Assembly: GCA_020726505.1 (NCBI GenBank)
Contig: JAHLEZ010000016.1
Coordinates: forward strand, 1 to 64,000
From: Leptodontidium sp. MPI-SDFR-AT-0119
Taxonomy: Eukaryota > Ascomycota > Leotiomycetes > Helotiales > Leptodontidiaceae
Direction: 5' to 3'
DNA: 64,000 nt
The notes below the pieces were generated by a model, which made no database searches, had not been told where the DNA came from, and saw only the letters and a program-made list of their open reading frames with translations. The first letter of the stretch is position 1. The number at the start of each line of letters is the position of its first letter. The translations under genes and the position numbers were made by a program. Positions 25,401 through 39,384 of the stretch are shown in pieces.

Positions 25401-28400
25401 AGTTTCGTAACTACTTTTAATAGTATAATTCGGCGCTTATTGCGAAGTTTATTATAAATCTTAGACTAAATTAAAATGAGATTTACGTCTTTAAATATAA
25501 AGTATATTTATTAATAGTAAAACGAGCGAAAGGGCAAGAGAAAAGAGCGTTTAAAGTAAATACGTGTATATATATTAAATACTTAATAGGTTTTTATACT
25601 TTTAATATTTACTAGATTTCAGTACTACGTTTCGACAGAATTATTATTACACGTAACGTATACTTTAATAAAAACGTGTTTTATATGTTAAGTTAAAAAG
25701 AAGTAATAATTATAATTAAAGAGGCTTAGTCGATTTGCGATCTTATTAAAGAAGATAAATTAGTCGTAAATTAAGCCGGAATCTTAGAGAATATTATAAG
25801 TAATAAGACTATTAAGGAAGTAATAATTATAATTAAAAGCGCTTTAATATTACTTTCTAAGCTTATTAAGGTATTAATTACTTTTTTAAAGAGTTAAAAC
25901 TCGGGGGTAAAAGATATTAGAGAACTAAGTATTATAACGGGACTTCTAACTCCTAAAGTTACTCTTACACTAAATAATGCGCCGGTTAAAATACTAGTAA
26001 AGGGCAGGGAATAAAGGTCGAATACGTACGACTTAAGGCTTGCGCTAGGCATAAAATAAGACTTAAAGGGATCGCGTCTAAGTAAGAATATATAACTTAT
26101 AGATTAGGCGTCGAACGTATTATAAGACTAAGCTAGAGGTTTGTCTCGAGCTTCTAGACTCGAGATTTAAATACTATTATTTACTTTAAAAGTGGATTAC
26201 TTATAAGTAAAGTTACTATTACTAAAAGAAGTACTAAAAGAACCAACTAAAAACTTTAGTTAAGTAACTTAAGAAGTTACAAATAAAAGTCTAAAGTAAT
26301 TAACTTCTTAAGTATAAGCTCTTAAAACCTTAGATTTGTTATCGAAAGTAGTGACATACTCTTAAACTAAAGCGTTAAAAGCTTAATTAAACGTATAAAG
26401 ATAGACAAGAGTAATAACACGCTCTTAAATAAAGGTTAAGGCTATTATAACTTAATTTAAAGCTTTAAGTACTTAAGAAAAACTAATAAGGAACACGAGA
26501 AGAAGAGGGAGACTGCGTGGAGGGGATAAAGGTAGTAGAGTATTTATAATACTTACTATTATCCTTAAAGAAACACACTCTTAAAAGGGTAACCCTAATC
26601 TTAGGGGTAACTTAAACCTTAAGGGTATAGACTTTAACGAATATACTTTAACTAAGTATAATAATCTTTAATCTGAAATTAACTAGCTTCTTTATAAGCT
26701 TATACTTAATTAATATATATCTTAGGAAGAGTAAGACAATTTTAAGGAATTAATTAAGACAGTATATTTAGCGATTACAGTAGTAATATAAGTAAATCGC
26801 CTGCTACTAAAAAGGAAGCTCCTACTTCTTAAAATTAAGGCTTAAGATCTTTTATTAGAACTAAAGAAGTAGGGCGATCTTAAAAACTATTTAATAAAAA
26901 AGTAGTTTTTAAAAGACTATAAGTTAGAAATAAGGAACATAAATAAACATAAATACTAGTACCTATAGAAGTACGATTCGAGTACTATAAATATACTCGT
27001 CCCGTTTATATAAGTCTTTAAGTACAAGCCAAATAAAGACGGATATATCTTAAGATATTACTTACGAATAGTAATTTAGGGTGATCTCTAAAGTGAAGTA
27101 ACGATTATATTAATATACGCTAATACGCTCTTTATAAAGTCTTTTAGAATTACTATAGCGCTTATAGCCTATTTTGATTTAGAAGTCAAGTACTTCGACG
27201 TGATTAATACCTTTATTAATACCTTAAGAGATATAGACGGCGAAATAGTATACTATTAATTTCTACTTAGTTTTTAATAGCCTAATTAAGTATTACGAAT
27301 TAATCATACACTTTATAGAATACGTGATTCCCTTTACCTTTAGTACAAGTATATAAGTAAGACTTTGACTGATCTAGGGCTTTCTCTTTACTTAAAGGAG
27401 CCTTATATATTTACAGATCTTAAATATAAAATCTTAGTTCTTTTTTATATAGACGACATTTAAGTACTTTATTGCTAAGATAATTAGAAGCTCAGATAAG
27501 ATCTTATTAAGCGTCTAAATTAAGCGTACGATATATATAATCTTAAAGACATTAAGTAATTTTTGGGGATTAAAATATTACGTGATTAAAAGTATAAAAC
27601 GATCTCTTTAGTTTATAATTAATACTTTAAAAAGATTACTCGTAAATTCGAGCAAGTAGATAGTAATTATTTAACGATACTACTGCCGCAAATCGATCTT
27701 ATTAAGTACACAAGATAAGCTTTTAAGAAATATATTAAAGTATACTAAGAGAGAGTAAGCTCTGTCTTATACGTAGCAATTATTATAAGATTAGATGTTA
27801 TATATATAATTACTTTACTTTTATAATTCGCAATAAATCTTAGGTTTAATTATTTTACTATAATATATTAGCTTATTTGTTACTTATTTAGTACGCGCTT
27901 CTTGGGCATTATTTACGGTGGGCATTAAGGCAGAGTAATTATTATTACTTCTAATGTTTTTTTCGTTAATAATATAAATATACAATAATTATCTTAAGGT
28001 TACGTGATCTTTTTATTTAGTAGGTTAGTGATTTAGAAAGTATTAAGACAAGTAATAATTATTACTTTAATAACTGAAGTAGAACTACTTATATTAGAGT
28101 ATATAAGTAAAGAAACTATAACTTTTTAGTACTTCTTTAAAAATTTGGCTTTTAATTTAAGTGAGACGTAGGAGATTTTATATAATAATTAACAAACTAT
28201 TAGGCTCGTTATAAATAATATTAAAAGGATCGCGATAAAGCTTTATTATGTTGATATTTATAATATGTGGCTGAAATAAGAGTATACTCGCGGATTTTTT
28301 AAAGTAATATATCTTTTAATTGCTAATATACTTATTAATAGTCTCATAAAGAATTTATCTCGTTAGAAATTCGAGCTTTTTAGAGTTCTCTTAAACTTTA
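22500..28400 (+). pseudogene. RT3 gag-pol remnant (copia type)
   Basis: Domains seen in order: a GAG-pre-integrase-like CKYYALTHVSQVI near 24835; integrase near 24900-25450, with LLLLKDKYNRLLVSYIL and LYNKSLRHVNS; RT near 27000-27600, with FYIDDI at 27442-27459 (both Asp retained); and RNase H near 28050-28395, with ITEVELLILEYI, YYVDIYNMWLK and LIKNLSR. RIP-type stops are frequent, so no full protein can be made. The region before 24800 is gag/protease by position. Order and RT motif identify Ty1/copia, and the pol resembles RT5 more than RT2/RT4. Confidence 0.78.
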
Positions 28401-30747
28401 GTAATTATAGATCTTAAGTTAAGGAACTTTAAATACATTTATTAAAAGTATATCGAGGAATTCTATATTATTTTTATTTATAAAAACTTTTTTACTTAAT
28501 AAATTAAGTATCTTTATAACTAAAATACTAGAAATCTACTTAATTTCGCTTAAATCTTATAGTAAATTTAGCAAGACTTAACTTAAGATTTTGCAAATCT
28601 ATAAAAAAAAAACCTAACCGAAATTCCACATAAAAACAAAAAGATCCCCACAAGCCTAATTAAATCCTACTTAAACTTAAAGCTCTTTAGACCGAAGTAT
28701 ACTAGTTATATTCTTAAATATATCCGTAATACTTATAAACTTTCTGCGCTTTCTTATAACTTTATTAGCTCTAGTTTTAGCCTTATTATCCGAGTTATTC
28801 TTCTTATTATACTTAAGAGGAGGACAGTACAAAGAAGAGAGAACGATCTCATTAGTCTCCTCTTTGGAGCTCGAAGACTTACTTAAATGCTTAAGGAGGG
28901 TTTTAATAGTAGTGTAAAACTTTTTAATAAACTTAAAATAATTAACTTAATAATCGCTAATGATTTATTAGAAAAGAGTTTATATATCTCTTAATTGTTA
29001 GTATTAATAGTATAAATTAATCTCTTGCCGTAATTTAGAAGATCGTTAGTAGCGGGAGAGTTTAAGTAGCCATTAATATAGCTGAAGTAGCGATTACTAG
29101 CCGAAGTAATATTTATATAATAGTGGCCTTGATCTTTTTTATTATAAGCGGTAGCTTAAATATATAATAAATAAGGATTAGTAAATTCGCGGCTTATAAT
29201 ATTATTAGTATATACTTTAATACTTAATTAATAAAAGTGAGATTTAAATAAATAAAAAGAAATATATATTACGAGTTCTTTTAACTAGCGAAAATCCCTT
29301 AAAACTCTTATAAGACTAATAAGGAGAAATAAAAATATTAGCGCGTTTACGAGATTAGAGATTAAGAACTTCATTTAATACTCTCTTAGAAGTCTTTAAA
29401 GTACTAAAAGAAACTTAAATAACTATCTTAGATAGTATACAAGTAGCGCGAATAAGAAGTAAAGATTTTAATAAGGAAAAGTAAATAAAAGCACAATAAA
29501 AGCGACGAGAGATAAATAAGATATTATTATTAAAGTCAGATATATTTATAAAATAAAGGGGATTGCCTAAGGAAATAATAGAACGAGAAGGTATAAAAGG
29601 AGTAAAGGAGGTATTACTAGTAAGTTTATTTTTATTATTATTAATATTGCTGAAGATATTCTTAAGCTTATTATTATCGTTTTCTTAAATAAGAGATAGT
29701 AAGGCGGATACTTTTATAGTAATTATTTATTACTTAAAGAGTTAATTTAATACTCGAAAGTAAGGGGGTAAGAGATAAGGGTATAAAAATAAATAATTAA
29801 AGATAAGGAAATAAATACTTGTAACTTAGAGTCTTTAGTAACGTTATTCTTATATAACTTCGCGCTTTATATTAAATTCACCTTTCTCGTAGGTAATTTA
29901 GCGATTTATTCGATTAGTAAGAGCCCTAAAACGTTCTTGTGGACTCTTAGTAGTCTTAGAAGAAGTAGATTTATTAGGTATCTTAGAATGCTCAATAATG
30001 AATTTAATAATATAAAAGAAGAGGAAAGGAATAAAGGGGCAAATATAAAGGTATATATTAGTATTAATAATACTAGAAAAGAGCTATTATTAATAAGAAA
30101 AAGGGCAGTATTTATAGTAGTAGGCGGAAGGCTCGCGATTACTAATTACGCGTATAGTTCACTAATTAATATTACTTATTAAGTAAGTGGAAACCTTTGT
30201 ACTAACTTAACGTAACTTAGCTAATTAAAGTATTAAGTGCTACTTCTTAACCTAACACAATCACTAGCGATCTCTAATTAACTAATTAACACCTCAATCG
30301 CACTTGTCTTATTTTAGACTAGGTTATCTGTCTTATAGTAAGATCTTAGCTTTATAATTTATAAATCGTACTCTTTTTTCGGAAACTTTATTTTACATTT
30401 TTATATTTATAATTTGAGATAAACATATAAATACTCTTATATTTATAATACGCTTTATTTATGTACTTTTATTTAATGTTTAAGATCTTAACGCGGCGAC
30501 TTATATTATTATTTACTTTTTAAGGGGTACGCGTTTATTAGCGAACGAGCTCCTAATTACACGCCTAACTACGTATTATACTTTCTTTTATTACAACTCA
30601 CTTAACAATTATATAATAGTCTTAGTTAATTTTTCTTAAAGCTTTATTTGTTTACTTAGAGTACGTATAAGGCATCTCTTGATCTCCTTAGTACGCCTTT
30701 TAATGCCAAGTTTAACGTTCTTATAATTACAGTTTATTATAGGGGTG
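28401..30747. other. RT3 3' region between RNase H and LTR, with antisense coding-like stretch
   Basis: A 2.3-kb segment that is not pol. On the minus strand, about 28880-28660 reads SSSSKEETNEIVLSSLY, YNKKNNSDNKAKTRANKVIR and FISITDIFKNITSILRS with almost no stops. A plus-strand open stretch at 29937-30182 has the low-complexity look of RIPed DNA and is not called a gene. Confidence 0.45.
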
Positions 30748-30941
30748 TATCGCGTATTAGCGCAGTTCTTTAGTCTAGTGTATACTTGCGTAAGTATTAT
30801 AGGTATATAAACTTAGTCTTTAGCTCCTCTCTTTAAGAGGATAACGCTTAATTCAATTAATTTTTAAATACACTTTTTAGAACCTTATCTAATCGTAGAA
30901 TCTTTTAACCCCCTAAACCTCTGCCCTTCTTCTACACGACA
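30748..30941 (+). repeat. RT3 3' LTR (194 bp)
   Basis: Uninterrupted LTR beginning tatcgcg (for tgtcgcg) and ending acgaca, followed by the aagta duplication at 30942-30946. Confidence 0.92.
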
Positions 30942-30946
30942 AAGTA

Positions 30947-33900
30947 GTTTAAGCTAAAGACTAAAGATAAATTATAAAGAACACTATTTACGCTAGTCTC
31001 TTTAGCCCCTCAGCGACAGGTATAAATTCCCACTCTTAGTCTTAAGTTAATATCTCCTTAGGGACTTTAAGAAAGTCACTTTAAGCTTTTATTGTCTCTT
31101 TGTCCTAGTGACAAGAGACTAACTAACCCTTAAGTCAATAAATCTCTACACGAGCTAATACACCTTATACTTAAACACTAGTGAATACCCCTCGGCATTT
31201 CTCTTAGAGACCCCTTAATTATAGTTATACCTCTTGTGTTAACGAGATAAAAGTAGGCGCCAACGACGGCAGTCTTATGTCTAATAGTTAAGTTCTAATA
31301 GTTAAGTTATAAATAATAATAATAACTTATTAGTAAAGGAACTTACTTTACGAGTAAAAGACTTAGCCCAAGAAAAGAAAAGGCTCCTTTTTAAGTATAA
31401 TACAAAATATACGACATCTTGACCTTACGAATCTTCTTAGTAGACTAGCACTTACTACTTACATCGCTCTCTTTAAAAATAGACTTACGTATAAGCTGCC
31501 TACACTTCTTAATTCCGGAGCTAATAATTATTATTTTATTAATTACTCTCTTTTAAAGTTTCTTTCTTTCTTCTTAAAACCTTTAATTTACTTACTACCT
31601 TCGCTTATCCCTATTAAAGGATTTAATAGTCAAACTAGCCGGACTATTAGCCACTATATTATATTAAATTTAATAGTTAACAAGCGTTTATAAGTATTTA
31701 CTCTTTTTTTAATTACTTACTTAAGAAACTATAGAGTAATTATTAAAAGATTATAACTATAGTATCACGAAGTGCTCTTAAATGCCGCCAAACGACGGCT
31801 TATCTAACTATCGGACTACCCCTTAATAGTAAGTTATAATAAACTAATTAAAGTCTAAGACTTACGTGTATATAAGATTTACTAACGCCACTAACGCGAC
31901 GTTAAGCGTAAAGACGCTAAGTTGCGTGAATTTTAAAGCTATTATAATACTTAATTTGCGGAGTCGACTTTGACAGTCGACTCGCCCCTACCTTCCGCGC
32001 TAAGTATAAATACCTTAGAAACTCTATTAAAATTAGTAACTGCCAAAGTAAGGACTTATAAAATATTGAGACCTATTATTTACTCGGAGTCTATGACTTC
32101 GTGTTATAGTAACTATAATAGCCCGCTATAAGATAGTTTTATAATAAATTCTAGCCGGCGCGCCAAATTAAATTTTAACATAAACACTAACTCTCTTTTA
32201 ACAACTTCGGAAACGACTACTATTATTAGCTTTATGCTTGCTATCGATCTCTTAAGAGTAACGATTATATTGTCGCAAAGTTAAAGTCACTAATTAAGAG
32301 AACCCCTAAGAAGTTCTAAAGTTAATAATATAATTAGACTAATAGACAATAATCGTTTAGAAATCTGTGTTAAATCGATATTTATAGACGCCGAACTAAA
32401 ATATAGAACTCTATTAAGAATCTAAAGGGCTATCTCTAAGGTTATTAAGTCTAAGAATAAAAGTGTTACCGACAATTTATACTCCCCCGGAGTCAAGCCC
32501 ACGGCGTTAGTAAAAGAAATTCACCCCCTTGTCTCTTTAATACTTAATACTTCTTTCCTTCTTATTTTAAGTATAAAACCCCTTACGCATTCTTTACTTT
32601 CTTCTCTTATTACACCTTCTAATAAATACTTCGTTTCGAAACATATAGTAGCTTCTAGAAGTAGCCGCGCTGTTACTTTAATTAGAGAAGTTATATTAAT
32701 AATAAATTTTATGTTAATCTCTAAGAGTCAGAAATACTTAGATTCGCGCTTTTTAAGTATATAATATCGTCCCTAGTCGATTACTAATATTAATATTACT
32801 ATTAAACTTACTTTTATTACTAATCCTCTATATACTATAGAGCTCTTATATTAATAAGCGCGACATATAATAAAGCCTAAAGAGCGCGCGTACTTTGTTA
32901 TTAACGATTCTTTACTTTAACTAGAAAGTATATTAAATAACTAGTCTAGTCGATATATATAACCGTCCCGACGACTAAATAATATATATATATTAACTAA
33001 ACTAGTTTAAATAGAAGTTACTAGACTAAAGAGAAGATCTGCTAAGCTTTTATACCCCCGAGACTAGACTGACTCCCCCGAATTCGCTCCTTTTATACGT
33101 AGAATATATATTAAGGACTACGTTAATTCACTTCGGAATATATAAACGTAGTTCTCCCTCGTACACGACTTAATTATAAATAGTCCCCTCCCCCCTAGAG
33201 TTCACTCTTTAATATAAAAGGCTTATTGTAAATAAGCTTCTTAACGCCTTATCGTCGAGATCTTTTCGATTAGCGCCGTAGCGTTTTATATATTAAGTAA
33301 ACGAAAGTCTAGAGATAACATATTCGTAGTAATACTTTAAGAAATCGATGTTCTAATCGATTAAAGAAGTCAAGAACGAGAGAAAGCCGCTACTATAACA
33401 GCTCTGACTATTGAACTTACTTACCGCCGCTAGTTAGCTACGTAGTTTACACTTTTTATTTAAGAGCTAGACGTTAAACTAATAATTCCCTTAAAATACG
33501 CTAATTAGACTTACGTATTCTCTAAAGTAGAAAGTAATATTCTCCCCCCCCCCTATTATTCTTACGATTACAGAATTAAGTTAAAAGGAGAAAGTGAAAA
33601 AGTACTTAAGTATTCGTTATTATATAAAATGTCGGCTAAAGAACTTAAGGCTATTAAGGAATATATTATAAATAACTTAAACAAGGGATTTATTAAGCCG
33701 TCTTAAGTATTATTCGCCGCCCTTATTCTCTTTATTAAGAAACCGAATAGATCTTTACAGTTATATATTAACTTCTAAGTGCTAAATTCCCTTACTTAGA
33801 AGGACTGATACCCTTTACTTCTAATTAATGAGACCTTAGCTTATATAACTAACACTTATATCTTTATTAAATTAGACATTTGTCAAGCTTTCCATCGAAT

Positions 33901-34237
33901 CCGAATAGACTTAGTATTAGAGGAGTATATTACTTTCTGTACGAGATACGGCGTATATAAGTGTAAAGTTCTTTTATTTAGCTTAACTAATAGCTTTGCC
34001 ACTTACTAGTGTTATATAAACGACATTCTCTTTAATTACCTTAATAATTTCTATATAGTATACTTAGACAATATTCTTATATACTCTAAGGATCCTTTAT
34101 AATACTAACTCTATATTAAAAAAGTGCTTTAACGCTTTAACGACGCTAAGTTATAAGCCGACCTAAAGAAGTGTGAGTTTAAAGTAATATAAACTAAGTA
34201 CTTAAGATTTATTATATTAACTTCTGGCCTAGAAGTT
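30947..34237 (+). pseudogene. RT1 gag 3' part, protease and reverse transcriptase
   Basis: RT1 resumes here after RT3. The RT is clear at about 33620-34237, with GFIKPS, FIKKPNRSLQLYINF, TYIFIKLDICQAFHRIRI, CKVLLFSLTNSFATY and VYLDNILIYS. The last motif is normally YLDDILIYS, so the second catalytic Asp has become Asn, a RIP-type G-to-A change. A protease is expected at about 32200-32450 but its Asp motif was not confirmed. The reading stops at LEVCR, where RT4 inserted (TSD aagtt 34233-34237), and continues at 49624. Confidence 0.85.
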
Positions 34238-34493
34238 TGTCGGTGTAGTACCGGTTCATGTACTACGCCGTATGTGTAAATATATTTAAAATGTATATAT
34301 AGTAACAATGTAATAAAGTGTAATTCAAAATCTGTGTATATTCTAAGAGAGTGTAAGGAGAGCTAGACTATATATTACAAAACCCCACTAAATCTCCACT
34401 AAAACCAGTCCAGTTAGGCTCTAACCCTTGACTTTAACCTATACCTCCTTTTCTAAACTAAAGTATACTTATATAAGAACCTGTGGACTAACA
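34238..34493 (-). repeat. RT4 3' LTR (256 bp)
   Basis: In plus orientation it runs tgtcggtgtagtaccgg to gtggactaaca. Copies at 49368-49623 and 52859-53222. Confidence 0.94.
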
Positions 34494-35939
34494 CTAGTAA
34501 AACTTCTTTTAGAAAAACTATTTTTAATATATATAAAAGTAAATAATAAGTAATATATAAGAAATAACAAATAAAATGACAAAGTATCTGACAGTGTCTA
34601 ATTCCGGCTTAGTAGTGCCCCGAAAGTGCCCCGAAAGGGGTCTAAATATGGCGAGGCATAATAGCGAGGTTAAGCGAGAACTAGTAATAATAAGAACCCT
34701 TAGTATTATATAACGTAATAGATATATATATGTGTCGCTTTCCCTTAAAGGTTTAGAGTCTCTTTAACAAACACATATATAACTACTATACGTATACTAC
34801 TTTCTGATCTCCTGAATTCGCTTAATATAACTTAAAAAACTAATATTTCTAAGAAGATTATATTAAATTAAATAAATAAGCTAAAAGTAAATATACTCTT
34901 TAGAGATAATTTAGTAGGGAAATAATGTGTTAACTAAAAAACAGTGCCTGTACTAATACTTATAAGAGCGCTTAATCTCGCTTATCGCAAATGTTACATT
35001 TAGTGCGTTTGTCTCCTCGCAAAGAACCTATCTTACGTATACGCCTTTAATAATCTTAAGAGTAAGAAATACGTATATTACGTAGAGAAGAAGTCCCGGT
35101 GTAACTTAGTAAGTATTCTTATTTCTTTTCTTTATTTTAAATTATATCCGAATCACCGCCGAAAATGCTCCGGTTATATAAGTACTAATATATAATAAAT
35201 CCCTTAGTTTGTAGCTAAGGAGTACCTTCGTTTAATTACTACTCTCGAGGTAAAAGATAAAGAAACTATTATTACTACTGCTAAATTAATTAATTCGGCA
35301 TTATTAGTCGCCACTACTAGCGTATTAAAGACTATTAGGGAGTTGTCGCTAGCGTTATTAAAGGAAACGCGCGCTATACACTAAGAAATCGCTAGCCTAG
35401 CTAGCTCGTAAGTAATAAGTTAAACCCCTTTATTCCTTTTTAATATTAAGGCTCTTAAGTATTAACGCTTTATATAATAAGAGACAGTATTAGTCTTGAA
35501 TTAGCTCCTTACTATTATCTCCTTTGCCGCCACTAAGTGTAATAAGGAGGACGGCGGTAAGGACAATCCTCTTATTAAGCGCCCCCGCCGAAGTCGCCGC
35601 TATAATACAAAGGAGGAGAAGGAACCTCTTCTAAATATTTATAAGTAAGGGATTCGGCTTTATTTCGGATTAACTTTATAGTAAGTTCTTTATAGCGGCA
35701 CTTTCTTTATATTACTATATAAGAGTAGTCCCTTATAGTAAAACCGGTAATTAGTCTTTATTAAAGTATCGTCACAAGGCTGCCTATTAGTACTTTAAAT
35801 TAGAGGGTGTTTAAAACTAAATCGAGTGTGTTTTTGACTTCGTAAATTAATTAAATATAAAAATAATCGCAAGTAATAAATTAATAAATAAGAGCTATAA
35901 GGAAATATACAAAAAAATTAACGAGTATAAGAAACCCCT
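34494..35939. other. RT4 3' region between RNase H and LTR, with antisense coding-like stretch
   Basis: The region follows pol of a minus-strand element, yet its coding-like sequence is on the plus strand. About 35280-35420 reads AKLINSALLVATTSVLKTIR and LLKETRAIH. About 35510-35650 reads SFAATKCNKEDGGKDNP then KRPRRSRRYNTKEEKEP, an Arg/Lys patch like a nuclear-localisation signal. A repeated gccccgaaag motif lies at 34617-34640. Confidence 0.5.
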
Positions 35940-38900
35940 TTATTATTAGTCCGAATCGACTCCGGTTGATTATTAAACTTAACCCTCTATCTTAATAGTG
36001 AGGATATTAGTGTTAATAAAATCCTAAAGAGCCTTATTCGGAGCGCTCTTTATTATAACGTTAGCAGGATTATTAGCGCTATTAATCTATTAAACCTCCG
36101 TCAGCTTTCTGCGCTCGTATAATTAACAAATGGCTATAATATCGATTATTAAGCACTTCTTTTTTATCGTCCCGAGCTTGACAATACACTTATAAAGAGA
36201 CAAAGAATTCGTGTAAATAATAATTAAAAGACGTAAGATGTTAAGCTTATTAGTTATTATATTAATAATTGTATTAAGGGAGATTAATATATTAATATTA
36301 GTTATTATAATATATAACTCTAATACGAGTACTACACGAGTTACTCTCTTATATTTTATTAAGCTAATATACACGATATTACTAGTTAAGGTGAACTACG
36401 TATCCCTTACTATTTCAGCACTAATTATGAATACGAAACTTATTTATAAACTCAAGTCTTTATTATTAATAAAAGAATTATTTATAAAAACTTAGACCTT
36501 CGTAGACTGTAAGGTAATTAGTACGTATTAAAGTCCTCTCTTTAGGTTGTTTATTTACTATTTAAGGTGTAAGTTTAAAGCCTTGACGTCGTCTTCCGTC
36601 GGATCTTAGTATTACGCTACGACTAAGAGATTAAATATTACTTCTAGTTAATAAATAGTAGTAAGATAAGCCGCACGAGCTTATTACTTTTTATAGGCCT
36701 TCTTATAGTCCTTTTTTCTTACGTCAACTAGTTCTAGCCTTACTCCTTAACCCTTCTGAGATATATAAAAGCTGTCTTTATTTATAGTAATAATATACTT
36801 ATTAAACGTAATAATTTTAGTAAAGAGTAATACTTATATTAGCTTTATTAGAAAACCGGCCTTAGTAATCTTATTTTATTCTCTTATTAAGAAGTCCTTA
36901 TTTCTTAGAATTAACGTGTCGTTTATTTATATTCCCACGACACTAAAGTCATAGCTTTCTTTAGTACTAATTAATAAGTATAAGTCGTATATTAAGGTCT
37001 TTATTTATAAGTTCTTTACGTGATGTTTATAGTATATATTAAACTAATAGTTTCCGGACTTCAGTATACTATATAATAGTAATATTATTATAAATATTAT
37101 ATTAAGAGGGAAATCTCTTGTGATCTCTTTTAGTGGCTATATAAAAATATCCTAGAAAAGCCTTATCTCTACTTAAACGTAAGCTTAAGTAATATCTTTA
37201 ATAGCTAAATAAGATTCGAACTGGTTTTAGAGGCGATTTAAGTACTTAATAGTAGCGGCCAATAATATAAGTAACCGTTAGTTAGATTATTAGATTATTA
37301 GAGACTAAGTTAAAATTTCTCTCTTCCCTTTATTATTAAAGTATTAAGTTACTAGTCTTGACTTCTTATATAAAGCTAACGTCTCCTTGCCTTTAACATC
37401 GTCTATTATTCTTAACTTAAAGATACGGTGGCCTTTTACTTTAAGGTCGTCCTTATATATAAATACAAAAACACCTCTTTTAATAAGTACTTTATATTCC
37501 GTCCTTCGGGACTATTAAAATAGTAGTTTAAGTATTATAATCTCCCCTTTAGCGCGAAGTTTAATAAATAGCTCTTAATCCCTTGTCTCCTTTTTAATTA
37601 GAAATACTTTAGTATCGTAATTGTTATTAATAGTTAGTAAATCTGGAATATGTTTCGTAAATAGAATTTAAATAGTGATTCGTAGTAAATTTAATGTTAT
37701 TTTAGTAGTGTTTTTAACTAAGGATTTTAGATATTACTTATAAATATCCTTTAATATGTTTTCTTTTTATTATTTAATACTAAAGGTGTCTATTTTAAAG
37801 GGACGAATTATAGTTAATTAGAACGTATATATTCTCTTATTTCTTATATTAATCCTATATAATTCTCCCTTAATACCTAAGAAATTATAAGATCCTGTTT
37901 ATCTTTTACCTTCTTAGTACATTAAAACTTAATTATTCAAGTAGAGATCGTAAATATAAGTAGTTCTAGGGCCGTTTCGTGTAACTAATGTATTATTAAC
38001 TTTATATATAATATAGATTTTTTATACTTCCTTTATAGCTTTCTTAATCGTAGCCGCACGTTACTTAATTAATAGATTTAGGGGGTCTAACTCTGTTATT
38101 TTAAAGTATACGCCGAAAACAAGTAGTATAAGGATAAGCTTATTAAGTCTAATTATATTGTTTACTATTTTTATTACTATTTATAGTCGGTCCTTATCGC
38201 TTAACTTAAGGTGCTCTTCTATAACGATTTTATAGGCACGGCGTAATAGGCGATAATATCGCTTAACCTTATTAATTAAATAGTGTGCCTTTATAAATAC
38301 TAGCTTAAGAGTATTACTTATAGATCTAAGTATACTCTAAAACTCCTTAAAATTAAAATTAGTATTATAGTTGTATATAACGAAATTTAGAGGTCTAAAA
38401 TATATATTAATTTATATTAACTTAAATACGTTAGAGGTAGCCTGGGCCGTAGCCGAACCGGGGGCTTTTTAGAGTAGTTTCGCTATATTAAAACCTGTTG
38501 CCTCATTTATTATGTAGAGGGTATATTGTTCTCTAAATATCGCGATATTAACGTAGATTATATAATTAAAGTCGACGTCGTCTTGTAGTTTAAAGCGGAA
38601 CTTATATAAAGCATCTGTATATTTCTAGTAATACTCACATATCTCTTTAACTCTTAATATAACGTCCGAATCATACTTATAGCCAGCCTAGTCTAATAAG
38701 TGTTATAGACGTCTTACTGAAGGGTGCCCGAAACGCCTATAAAGCCGACGTATCTTTAGTTTAGTTAAGTGGCATATATTTATTATTCCGGTCGAAGTGT
38801 CTAATAATTAACAATATTAATCTAAAAGTAGCTATAAATACTTATACTTCCGTATAATTAAGTGCTTCTTATTACCTTAAATTAAGATATTTAATTGCTA

Positions 38901-39194
38901 TAAGTAAACTAGAAATAGGATATTTACGTCTACGATTGAGAAGTCTATTTCTTTAACTAGAGTATTAATTATAGTAACTCTTAAGGACAGTCGCGAACTA
39001 ACACTAAATATAATCCAGCTTTAGTCCGCCTAGTTAGTATTAAACTTAATATCTTGAATTAGCTATAATGCCTGTAATTAGTTAATCCCTCTTATGTTTT
39101 TATTAAATGCCCTTATATTAATAAATAGACCTTAAAAGAATTTGTCTATTTATTACGTTATATAGGCTTCACTTAGAGCGGGTCGGTTGATTTT
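35940..39194 (-). pseudogene. RT4 pol remnant (copia type)
   Basis: On the minus strand, integrase lies near 38650-38470 (KYTDALYKFRF, LQDDVDFNYI, INEATGFNIAKLL). RNase H lies at 36374-36123, open for 83 codons (ISLIKYKRVTRVVLVLELY, IYTNSLSLYKCIVKLGT). The polyprotein end lies near 36050-35950, with NSANNPANVIIKSAPNKAL. These match the RT2 domains nearly motif for motif, so RT2 and RT4 are one clade. The RNase H motif YTDS reads YTNS here, losing an acidic residue by a G-to-A change. The gene is interrupted at 39199 by RT5 and continues at 47067. Confidence 0.8.
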
Positions 39195-39199
39195 ACTTT

Positions 39200-39384
39200 T
39201 GTCGTATAGGCACGGGTTGATGCTCGGTTAGCTGCGCGCTACGCTAGATATTAGTTTTGCCACGTTATACCGCTTTTAGGAGAATAACGTGTTCTCTTGA
39301 TTTCCTCATATATTCTAGATAATAATTAAGTACTTAAATTCTCCTTACGTTAATCGCAAGGCTTTACTTTACTTTTGTATTATA
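39200..39384 (+). repeat. RT5 5' LTR (185 bp)
   Basis: Starts TGTCGTATAGGCACGGG; ends RIP-changed gtattata (for gtaccaca). Pair of 46877-47061. Confidence 0.95.

Larger units (their letters stand above)
14707..30941 (+). mobile_element. RT3: Ty1/copia element inserted in RT1 (16,235 bp including RT2)
   Basis: TSD aagta on both sides. The 3' LTR (30748-30941) is 194 bp. The 5' LTR is split into 77 bp (14707-14783) and 117 bp (22383-22499) by RT2, and 77 + 117 = 194. Without RT2 the element is 8636 bp. The internal order of integrase before RT before RNase H is the copia order. A G-rich tract (ataggggtg) precedes the 3' LTR. Confidence 0.93.

Noticed and set aside
29937..30182. 81-codon plus-strand open stretch in RT3
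   Set aside because: AT-driven composition inside the 3' region of a dead element; no homology to the other copia elements seen.
36238..36495. Plus-strand open stretch of 85 codons
   Set aside because: Antisense shadow of the RT4 RNase H remnant (36374-36123, minus), which has recognisable motifs.
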